A DNA stretch of 64,000 nucleotides from Sanderia malayensis. Taxonomy: Eukaryota; Cnidaria; Scyphozoa; Semaeostomeae; Pelagiidae. The translations under genes were made by a program, and so were the position numbers. Below the pieces are notes generated by a model. It was not told the DNA's origin. It did no database searches and saw only the letters and a program-made list of their open reading frames with translations. Positions 40,901-48,120 of this stretch are shown in pieces; position 1 is the stretch's first letter; each line of letters begins with the position of its first letter. Location of the stretch: positions 4,154,001 through 4,218,000 of the forward strand of contig RQOL01000532.1 of NCBI GenBank assembly GCA_013076295.1, given 5' to 3'.

Positions 40901-43900
40901 TGGTATAGGTGGAGTAAAAAAGTCTGACAACAATTTTCATCGCTACAGGCCGGCTGGAATCAATCACAAATGTATCTTCAAGTAAGTATGTATGCATGTA
41001 AATGTATGTATGCATCTACACGAAGGAGAAAGGAGTCAAGAGACTAAACTCTTTATCTCGACAAGCCTGTTTCGTGGTTTCCCATGTAGCTATGTATGTA
41101 TGTATGTATGTATGTATGTATGTATGTATGTATGTATGTATGTATGTATGTATGTGTGTGTCTGTGTGTATGTATGTATGTATGTATGTATGTATGTATA
41201 TATGTGTGTTTGTATATACAGTCGAATCTCGAACTCGGTTATCTCGAACAACTCGCTATCTCGAACAGATTCCCGTTTCCCTCGTTCTCTAGTTGGGTGA
41301 ATTTAGTCCGGATATCTCGAACTTCTGCCATGTCGAACAAACGTTCATTTCCCCTGCGAGTTCGAGATAGCAAGAGTCCACTATATGTATGAAACTCACG
41401 TGTATCCAGTAAGGTGTGAAGTGATCGTGGCAACATGTTGTCCAGCAGCCTGGTTTTCCAAAACTGTTTCTTTGTATTCATCACTGGTAAACAGAGAATC
41501 CCATATATTTAGCAAAAAACTGTTCTTATCTTCCTGTCCTTGCACTGAGATATACAGCAACTGCATAGTGGAAAAAAATAGTCAAAACATAGATTCATGG
41601 TATTAAAAAGGTGAACTGAAATATGGCAGATTATATTCTGGTTCCCTTCAAGATCGATAATATCGGGGGTATTCATTAGAGACACAACAAACGTTTTTTT
41701 ACCTTTGTTGAAGACAGTGTGACAGAAAGAGCGCGTGGTGATATGTCATTCTTGTTCTTCTGTGTGTCAGAATCAGGATCCAAGGGTCCGGGATTTTTAT
41801 TAACCAACGAAGTGTACAAATAGCTCCGACCTGGCCAAAAAAAGACAACTTGAGTATTACCAATCCAAATATACAGCTACCAATTAGCTACCCTATCCTA
41901 CGTAAAGCGAATGACTTATATCAAGTTTCGGTATATCAGGGGTGCAGTATGCTACGCTCCAGCAATAAACAATTGTATATCTTGTGACTTGTGCTAACGA
42001 ATGGGACAAAGTTATCTATTCCTGGTTGCCTATAACCATGCTAGGTGGTTATGTGATGCGAAAACAATAGAAAGGATCAAATGAAAGGGACAGGTCAATA
42101 TACTTCATACCTTCCTTGTCAACCACTTCAATGGTCACGTTTACAGTATTACCGGAAAAGCTTCCTCTGAAATATTTGAACGAGCCTCCATCCACGGCTG
42201 TCTCTGCACTTTCACATTTGCTCAATTGCGCCCCCTCTGTAATAATAACAGAAAATAGGCTCAAAAGTTGGAAATACAAACCGATAGAGAGAGCAAAGTG
42301 GGTGAATGTCGAATAAAAGTAACAAGTAAAACTACAGTGTAATGTAGTGAGATTTGGCAGGAGTAAAAAACATCGATTGGGCGTTAATGAATTAAGCATT
42401 GTATAACGCAACTTTAATAGCTCAAACAGACATTATACAAAATTTAAGCTATTTTATGTATGGAACAATTAAAAGCATATGAGATGGATGGCGGTGCCAG
42501 GCCTGAAAAATGGGAGGGGCCAATGGTGAAATTCAAAGCGCCACAACATTATCTACCCGCACTTTATATTTTCTCATGGAATCTAAATTAGGAAAAGCGA
42601 GGAACACGTCCCCCAGTCTCCCCCGGGGTGCCGCCACTGTATCAAATGTATATCTGTTGCTTACAGACGGGGGTTGGCTGTATCGAGGTTCCACTGTCAA
42701 ACAAAGTAGGAATGGTCGGGCCAAACCTACCGTCACACGATGTTGTACTCATTTGATCGACAAAGTCTGACAGATCACGGAATCCGCTCAGTTTGAAAAC
42801 ATGCTCACTGTCGGGATCACTTGCAACGTCATTTAGCTCAGATGTCCTGAGGTTCGAACCAACACCAATAACGAACATGTTGATGCCTGCCTGCTTGACT
42901 TGCTGGGCTGCAGAATACACTGATGTCCCATGATTTGAGCGACCGTCTGTCAGAAGAATTCCAATCTAAAAGAAGAAAGACACGACACAGCTTTAGTATT
43001 TGAATATTATATCGCAACCTTTAGTGCCGTAACACCTGGATGTTGACTAAAATCATATAAGTTACACATACAAGAGGCGTTTAAAAAACAATTTTGAGTC
43101 AATCTAATTTGGAACACAGAAATAGAATCAATAATAAACCAAAAATAGAATAAACCTAAATAGAAACCTAAAGCCTAGAATAAATAAAATATCTAAAATG
43201 TCTAGTTAAAATTATTTATTTAAAATCCCTCATACGTATAACTGCTGGGAATAAGGTTGAATTCAACAGTACTTAGAGTATGGTCTTTCATTTTCTTGCC
43301 TCTACTCCCTCTCACAGCAGTCAAAATACTTCTTAGCAGAGCAAAACGAATTCTTGTGCGTAAATGTTTTAACACTTCTGCGTATTTCTCATTTCTGTGT
43401 TCAGCAATCATACTGGCTAGACGTTTATGTACAGCTTCACATTGCGGCCCCATTCCACCTGATGTCGTATATACCAAAGGAACAAATGCACCCTTTTCAA
43501 CCTGTAAAACTCGATCATTGTAAGATTTCATTTTCTCCTTCTCATGACTAGAGTAAATTTCTACAAGTGTCTTTTCGCCGTTACTTACATTATTTGGGTT
43601 GGCTATTCGGACATCGAAGAAAGTCACTTTTTGAGCTGAGTGGATACCTTTGGCTGATACATCAAGACGCGCATTTTCTGCTCTGTTGGTCCCATTAGCT
43701 AGTGGTACTGCGTCACTTACGGGGAGAAGTAGCGGCTCTATTTTGACATCGCTGGCTACCTCTTTCATGATGTTTGCTTCTGTGTCGCGAACTGCGTTGT
43801 GTCTCATATGCACGTATCCACCCAGCTTACAATCTAGTGTATGGTCAACCGAGTTCCTCTTTCCACATGCGCAGAATCTTGGCATGTCTGGAATATTGTT

Positions 43901-46900
43901 CCCGTATCTGAGTCTGATAGCATCTCGGAACTCCCTTTTGTTCAATGCATAACCATACTTTTTGAGAGGAAGTGCTGACAGCCAGGCTGATGCACCTTTC
44001 TCCGTCGCTGCTTTGACATATCGAGCTTGTTGATCCGTCAAACTCTCAAGAATATCCTGCTGCTCATCTTTAAGGTATAGATTGCGGTTGGTAACCATGT
44101 TTTCCTTCGCTTGCTTAACTTTGTCCCAATCAATTGTTGTGATGTCTTGAGTTTGCTCGCATATTTTATTTTTCAGTTCTTTTGTAATAGCCACGGATGA
44201 CTGAAACTCTCTGTCAGCTGTTTCTTGAGGGTCTCTGATACCAAGACCACCCATACGAAGCGGGAGTGCAATCAGCCTTCGCTCAATGTCAGATATATCT
44301 CTGCCAAGTATTGCAGGTATGAGTTTTGTGCTGATGGCCTTTTCAAGCGGTTCAAATAGTTCAGACGTATCTGGAACAGTACGTTGAAGATATGTCCATC
44401 TATGACAAAGACCTTTTGTAAAGGCTGATAATGCGGCTTGGGGTTCTTCAACAGCAAATTCAGCTAGCTTCTCCACATCCTGCACCCACTTCTCTACCCT
44501 TGATTGAACAAAGCTGACCTTGAAATCATTACTTCCCAGCACTGCCCCTAGATGTCGTTGTCCATCCGTTGTTATTTTGATATCAATATTCTTGAAGATG
44601 TCTTTCGCTCTCTCTAGATCTTCCTCTCTTTTAAGGATAAGAACAGTCTTGGCTGCCTTGGGGAAGTATCCGTATTTAGGGCCATTGGTTGAAAGGCGTT
44701 AGAGCCGTTTAAAACAAAAAGACACTTATTTCTCAAATGCAAAGGAGAGCACATACGGCAGCAAAAGTACCTATTTCAAAGCACTAATTACTTTATCAAG
44801 CTTTTAAACACTTGATAAAAGGGCCATTAACAAAACTTCGACTGAAAACAATTAATTTACCAATTATGTATCATTTTACTTGAAAATTTAAAATAAATTG
44901 GAGCTTTATTCGCTCACTCTCTCTATTTCACTTATTGTATAAACATTATGGTCTAATCTTAGCAAGTGGTCTGTAACATATATTCAATGATTAAAAATAT
45001 CTTGGAGCAAACCTGCACTCAGAATGATAGGAAAGAGTAGATAAGCAATCTCAGCTCACATACCTTGGGGATTGACTTATCAGATCGCATTCCATAATTA
45101 GTGTTGAAAATGAAACTCTTCATGTGTAACAAGGCATCCCCTGTAGCTGTCATACTTCCTTCATACTTCATTCGGTCAATGGCTGACTTAATGGCTGATT
45201 TTGTTGAGTAACTGTTCAAGTAGAATTCCTTGTAGACCTGAAAGCAAACAAAATCATGTCACAGCAATACAAAAGCAACTGGTGGTGGGGCTATATCCTG
45301 ACAAGGGTAATTACACTAGATCAAATGAATCAATCCACCATAGACCAAACAAAATTACTTTTGGGTCAAAAAGTATCCTATCAATAGGACCACAGATATG
45401 GAATGCTTTGCCCAAAGAAATTAAATTACCTGAAAATATTCAAACATTTAAGGGACTGATAAAACAATATTCCTTTGCAGAATACAACAGTGAATGTTTA
45501 TGTAACAATGAAAATGTGTACATACTGAGTAAGAGTAGGAGATGAGGCCAATAGCTGTTTGGTCAGTACCAATGTTGTAAAAATCTACCAGATCTTTCAA
45601 AAACCTCTGCACTGTCTGAAAATTAGTGTAACCAACACTGCCAGAGGTATCAATGACAAATGCCATATCCAACTTTGTTTGGCAAACTTGAAAGTAGGTT
45701 CATGACATTAGATGTATTAAAACAAAATATTTCAACTGTAGCTCTATTTACCCCCACCTCTCTTCAATATGCCCCTCGAGTCATAAGCTTTGGGAATATG
45801 CCCCACCCCTCTCTCTCCCTCTACCCTTTAATTTTGCATACACGAAGCAACATAAAATCAAATGCAAGTATTCAGTGAGCAAAAATACAGTGAAGCCACA
45901 TTAATAAAATCCATACATTAATGCATTCCCCTGTAATCACATTATTTTTTAACATCTCCTATGTATTTATAATAAAATTTTCTTAAGAGTTGACAATTCT
46001 ATCATGTGCCCAAAGCAACCAATCCATCCTTAAGTATTTTTAATCGTAAACTACAAAATAGCTTATTCATCATAGTAGTTTTTCTAAATTAGCCCCCCTC
46101 AAAAATTTTTTAAATAAGATAAGCACGCTAGAATTCGGAACATAGCCATAAAGAAATTGAAACATACCATCTGGGATAACACTAACTCTGATGAAATCCC
46201 TATTTTGATAATAAATCCAGTCAAACCCAGATTTGGCCGCCAAACCACAAAGCTGTCCAAGCTTATTCCTGTCCCCATCTGAAACCTGGATTTTCAAAGT
46301 GCGCCCTGAAAAGAAAAAATGGCATTTGTTAGCTAAATATGTTGTCTCTTGTGGGCCAGTGAATACCCTCTGTCTCTATTCCAAAGATAACTCTTTTGGA
46401 CCAAAAATGTACCTTGTTGGCCAAATTATAATCATATGTCCCTATCGTGTGTCTTTGCTAAATCATGTCCATCTGATGAGAAAAACCTAACTGTTCTTCT
46501 TGTGGCATTGTTAATCATTTCCCTCTTAAGCAGATGCAGAAGGGTTATTAAAGGATAATGCACCACCCAAAGACAACCACAGCAGCCAGACCACAGGCAC
46601 AAACACAAACCTGCAACTGTGGTGGATTAATTTCAAAATGCAATAACAACGCCATAACATCACCCGGAAAGAACAAGAACCTCTCCAAATGACAACAAAA
46701 CAGCCATCCGATCTGGTGCTAAATATAAAATGTAAACAGATACAGAGCCACAATGAGTTGACCTTGCCATAGAATAGGGACTTATTCTGTGACCTTACCC
46801 TAGCCTACTACACGTTACGTGACAACGCTCTTCTCTTCATTCAAAATGCAAAAGGGTCTATGAAGCAATGGGCAAAGGCTTGCCCCAGTTGTTTCCAGAA

Positions 46901-48120
46901 ATCTGTGAACTTAATTAATGCTACTCATTTGATTTGACGAGGACAAAGAGAAAAGAAAACAGATCATAGCGTTGGAGAGAAGACAGATCAGGGTGTTAGA
47001 TTTGAAGCCATGATCTGTTTTCTTTTTGTTATAAGATCGCCACAAGTGTGAAAACAGAAACACCTTATTACTAATTTATAAAGCGTTTAATATTTTGCAA
47101 GCATGCATGAGGAGTAATCACCCTTTCAGATTTCTGGAAAAAGCTCGGGCAAGATTTTGCCTACTGTTTCGTAGACTCTTTCTTCATTTTGAACAAAGGG
47201 GACAGGACGGTTTTCACGTAGGCTGACGAAACCTTTGCCCTGACAAGTCTAAAAAATCCATTCCGTTGTTGAAAGCAAATTCGTTGCCATGCGTCTGGCT
47301 TTTCATTCTTCGATTACTTCCTTCCCCGTTTCTATTACTTCCTCTGCCCGTCCACGAAGCGTGTGAAAAATTTTCTGCAACATGCATATGATTCGTGCGT
47401 GATTCCATATTTCGCAACGTGTTGCGAAATTTGCTTTTGTTGAAGTTACGACGAGTGAACACAAGCGACAATATCGCAGAGAGACATGCCGTATTAACGA
47501 CAATAAGAACAATAAAATCATGACCATCATTGTTAGATCAGTTCAACCAACACCCACCACCTCCATCACCTCCGTTATCCCAACCATCGTAATTAACGTC
47601 ATTATCGCCGCATATCATATCGCCTAAAAGCAATTACATCGTAGTTGCTGCCTGTTACCAACGCGAGTGCGGAAGATGCAGGAAAATAAACAAAAATTAT
47701 TGTCCTACCTTCATAATGAAGTGAGAGCATATCATTTTTGTCGACGACATCTGTCCATGCTTTAATTACTCTCAATTTCACACCGCTACCCCAGTTGCTT
47801 TGCGCTCTGCTCGCCAAAACATCGAGCTTGCTTTTCGCTCGTGACGTCATGTATTTGTTGTCTTCGTTTGCGGCGAAATCGATTTGCGGGTTGTCGTTTC
47901 GTACGAGAACCTTGAGGAACCTTGCTGTTCCGCGTTTGATGACATCTCGAATGCTTCTACACTGCAGGACTTCGCTTTGACTTGCGTCTGTCGTACTCTT
48001 CGTTGGGTAGAACTGTCCGTAACTAAATGTCGATGGGGCTTGGCAGTGCACACGGATGTTTGTCAAACACAAATACGTGACAGCAATGAGAAAAATGTTC
48101 GCATAATGTTTGTGGGCCAT
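20979..48120 (-). CDS. hedgling: Hedgling: giant transmembrane Hedge-vWA-cadherin-Ig-EGF-SH2 protein
   Basis: Forty coding exons run from the ATG at 48120 to the TGA at 20981-20979. Every exon junction is phase-compatible, and the total is about 3529 aa once a 1-nt gap in exon 22 is allowed for. Order: signal peptide, Hedgehog-type N-terminal signal domain (about aa 60-182), vWA (188-372), a linker, about 21 cadherin repeats (490-2730), two Ig domains, EGF repeats, a membrane-proximal region with a tetra-arginine site, one TM helix (about 3311-3331) and a cytoplasmic tail ending in an SH2 domain. This is the architecture that defines Hedgling, a cell-surface protein described from the sponge Amphimedon and the anemone Nematostella and missing from Bilateria. 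No Hog/intein autoprocessing domain follows the Hedge domain, so it is not a true Hedgehog. A role in adhesion or juxtacrine signalling is inferred. Exon coordinates are given in the block entries. Confidence 0.93.
22141..22262. repeat. Purine microsatellite (GAAA/GAAG)n with (GCAA)n in a hedgling intron
   Basis: A run of GAAA/GAAG units is interrupted by a (GCAA)n block at about 22205-22232. It gives long artefactual open frames on both strands. It lies in the intron between hedgling exons 38 and 39. Confidence 0.9.
23067..23153. repeat. Perfect 24-bp inverted repeat (hairpin) in a hedgling intron
   Basis: The arm at 23067-23090 (starts AGAGTAGAAGCAAGAAAG) is an exact reverse complement of 23130-23153. 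The 39-nt loop contains a smaller hairpin (TCATGC / GCATGA). It lies between hedgling exons 36 and 37, so the intron RNA could form a strong stem, or it may be a degraded foldback element. Confidence 0.85.
23239..24700 (-). CDS. hedgling: hedgling exons 34-36: membrane-proximal region with tetra-arginine site
   Basis: Exons are 24432-24700, 23462-23601 and a 24-nt exon at 23239-23262. Exon 34 opens with [14 protein letters not shown]. The run of four arginines before Ser is a strong candidate proprotein-convertase (furin-type) site on the extracellular side. The surrounding alpha/beta-like sequence, with strands such as [11 protein letters not shown] and KVEYVFVCP, might be a SEA-like or other juxtamembrane fold, but this is not established. 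The tiny exon 36 codes for AVNPEPRTG across its borders, and both its splice sites agree in phase with its neighbours. Confidence 0.82.
23704..23873. mobile_element. pogo/Tigger-like MITE, copy 1
   Basis: The element spans 23706-23871 and is flanked by TA on both sides. The termini CAGTGGACTCTC and (inverted) CAGTCGAATCTC, plus internal TATCTCGAA words, match the copy at 41219-41383 in the opposite orientation. The TA duplication and CAGT start suggest a Tc1/mariner (pogo-type) MITE. It lies in the hedgling intron between exons 34 and 35. Confidence 0.7.
23960..24355. mobile_element. Inverted-repeat element with homopolymer caps
   Basis: The left arm is a T-run followed by AATAAGCAACT (23960-23980). 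The right arm is GGTTGCTTATT followed by an A-run (24333-24355). The word GTTGCTTA recurs several times inside. It is about 396 bp, has no coding frame, and lies in a hedgling intron next to the pogo-like MITE. Its class is unknown. Confidence 0.55.
24857..25647 (-). CDS. hedgling: hedgling exons 32-33: EGF-like repeats
   Basis: Exons are 25440-25647 and 24857-25158. The first EGF has the spacing C-x4-PC-x6-C followed by [12 protein letters not shown]. It leads into a calcium-binding type opening NDINEC, whose second half ([21 protein letters not shown]) lies in the next exon. A third, irregular Cys-rich segment follows ([19 protein letters not shown]). The rest of exon 33 (from about [17 protein letters not shown]) starts the membrane-proximal region. 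Confidence 0.88.
25873..27508 (-). CDS. hedgling: hedgling exons 28-31: two immunoglobulin domains and linker
   Basis: Exons are 27385-27508, 26948-27143, 26229-26492 and 25873-25961. Ig domain 1 spans exons 28-29, with paired Cys in KLECEAV and GRYACLATN, Trp in YRWLKDG and the DAGRYAC motif. Ig domain 2 fills exon 30, with [18 protein letters not shown] and [12 protein letters not shown]. Both are I-set-like. Exon 31 is a short linker ([17 protein letters not shown]) that I cannot place in a family. The position after the cadherins and before the EGFs fits Hedgling. Confidence 0.88.
27602..40845 (-). CDS. hedgling: hedgling exons 9-27: cadherin repeat array
   Basis: Exons: 39914-40845, 39215-39538, 38793-38907, 38243-38417, 37811-37913, 37104-37418, 36070-36686, 35389-35684, 34681-34921, 34258-34464, 33836-34031, 33286-33477, 32001-32927, 30685-31748, 30019-30329, 29049-29358, 28639-28752, 27997-28211, 27602-27702. 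I count 21 DxNDNxP-type calcium motifs at repeat ends, including DLNDNAP, DVNDNSP, DINDNAP, DKNDNAP and diverged INEPP and DEDDNCP, along with matching LDRE and ATDxDxG motifs. This means a long calcium-rigidified extracellular rod. The intron after 32001 is GC-AG and fully open. Exon 22 (30685-31748) contains a 1-nt frame break near 31024. The last exon of the block has no clear calcium motif. Confidence 0.92.
29382..29623. mobile_element. TA-flanked MITE (CCGTAAATCCTCG family), copy in hedgling intron
   Basis: Its ends read (AT)CGTAAATCCTCG and CGAGGATTTACGG(TA), a terminal inverted repeat. The interior is nearly the same as 62095-62369 (shared words such as GGTTTAAACTTGCTGCTA and CTCGATACTTGGGCTCAATA). 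It lies between hedgling exons 23 and 24. No transposase is present. Short open frames inside it are artefacts of the repeat. Confidence 0.8.
31749..32000 (-). other. hedgling: GC-AG intron of hedgling, 252 nt and open in frame
   Basis: The donor reads AAAG|GCAAGT, with GC instead of GT but the rest of the donor strong. The acceptor is TTTTAATTCAG. Length is 84 codons exactly, with no stop in the gene's reading frame. Retention would insert a very hydrophobic stretch (for example [20 protein letters not shown]) between two cadherin repeats. Removing it restores a normal repeat junction (FKG|TVDEN), so splicing is the default reading. Confidence 0.75.
33624..33776. mobile_element. Related MITE with CCGTAATGCTTCGATTAAAC ends
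   Basis: The element is bounded by ACCGTAATGCTTCG (from about 33631) and its inverted match CGAAGCATTACGGT (to about 33776), with several GGGGCGTTTAAAAGAG units inside. It resembles the CCGTAAATCCTCG family in its ends and in its GC-rich subterminal words. It is intronic in hedgling, between exons 19 and 20. Confidence 0.65.
41092..41214. repeat. (TGTA)n microsatellite in a hedgling intron
   Basis: About 30 copies of a TATG tetranucleotide with a short TGTGTGTCTGTG interruption. It yields meaningless Met-Tyr-Val-Cys open frames in three phases. It abuts the left end of the pogo-like MITE at 41219. Confidence 0.95.
41217..41385. mobile_element. pogo/Tigger-like MITE, copy 2 (inverted relative to copy 1)
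   Basis: The element spans 41219-41383 between TA dinucleotides. It starts CAGTCGAATCTC and ends GAGTCCACTA. The interior shares GTTATCTCGA, GGGTGAATTTAG and GCGAGTTCGAGATAGC with the copy at 23706-23871 when that copy is reverse-complemented. It lies in a hedgling intron, just before exon 8 in plus-strand order. Confidence 0.7.
41400..42236 (-). CDS. hedgling: hedgling exons 6-8: linker after vWA and start of cadherin repeat 1
   Basis: Exons are 42111-42236, 41703-41830 and 41400-41560. The first two encode a beta-rich segment with motifs such as [15 protein letters not shown] and [10 protein letters not shown] that I cannot assign to a named domain. It may be the beta-sandwich commonly attached to vWA domains. 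Exon 8 begins the first cadherin repeat with the typical strand [18 protein letters not shown]. The joins are phases 1, 0 and 2. Confidence 0.85.
42731..45686 (-). CDS. hedgling: hedgling exons 3-5: von Willebrand factor A domain
   Basis: Exons are 45526-45686, 45064-45237 and 42731-42965. Together they encode a complete vWA fold. Beta-1 with the MIDAS motif DTSGS lies in [16 protein letters not shown], the MIDAS Thr is in [10 protein letters not shown], and the later MIDAS Asp is in [10 protein letters not shown], followed by [11 protein letters not shown]. All three metal-coordinating segments are present, so divalent-cation-dependent ligand binding is plausible. The domain sits directly after the Hedge domain, as in known Hedglings. 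The intron between exons 4 and 5 holds a truncated reverse-transcriptase element, and the intron between exons 3 and 4 holds a second, opposite-strand retrotransposon fragment. Confidence 0.92.
43200..44703 (-). mobile_element. 5'-truncated non-LTR-type retroelement with RT C-terminus and endonuclease-like domain
   Basis: An open frame runs on the minus strand from just after a TAA at about 44703 to a stop at 43220, about 490 codons without interruption. It begins inside a reverse transcriptase ([29 protein letters not shown]) and continues through the thumb ([28 protein letters not shown]). It then shows a Cys/His cluster ([15 protein letters not shown]) followed by RHN, ARLDV and FFDVRI, which resemble the CCHC plus restriction-like endonuclease tail of R2-type elements. 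The clade is an inference. An A-rich, AATAAA-like tail lies at about 43100-43200. The element inserted in sense orientation in the hedgling intron between the two later vWA exons. The N-terminal RT part and its catalytic motif are missing, so it is a dead, truncated copy. Confidence 0.8.
45265..45480 (+). mobile_element. LINE ORF2 C-terminal fragment
   Basis: The plus-strand frame contains [13 protein letters not shown], then [20 protein letters not shown] and [10 protein letters not shown]. This is the typical C-terminal tail of CR1/Jockey-like LINE polymerase proteins (a GPxxWNxLPxxIK motif). It is only a short remnant, antisense to hedgling, in the intron between exons 3 and 4. Confidence 0.7.
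46168..48120 (-). CDS. hedgling: hedgling exons 1-2: signal peptide and Hedge domain
   Basis: Exons are 47709-48120 and 46168-46305. The start is the ATG at 48120; the open frame extends 14 codons upstream but without another ATG. Residues 1-26 form a signal peptide (hydrophobic [10 protein letters not shown] core). The Hedge domain follows, with recognisable Hedgehog landmarks: [14 protein letters not shown] (SHH RCKDKLNALA), [12 protein letters not shown] (GVKLRVTEGWDE), SLHYEGR and KSGFDWIYY (EAGFDWVYY). The exon 1/2 junction falls inside LHYEG|R. Compared with SHH zinc-site residues, the first His (LHYEG) is kept. The Asp seven residues on is Lys, the Glu of YYES is Gln (YYQN), and the last His is Arg (FIRVSV). 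The zinc centre is therefore probably lost. Confidence 0.92.

Noticed and set aside
40992..41392. Open frames rich in Met-Tyr-Val-Cys
   Set aside because: Produced by the TGTA microsatellite in three phases.
47538..47540. TGA read as selenocysteine in the frame 47633-47217
   Set aside because: No selenoprotein family match and no SECIS-like element recognised nearby; an ordinary stop is simpler.
20979..48120. Interpretation as a true Hedgehog gene
   Set aside because: There is no Hog/intein domain after the Hedge domain. The coding sequence continues into vWA and cadherins, and the protein has a TM helix.
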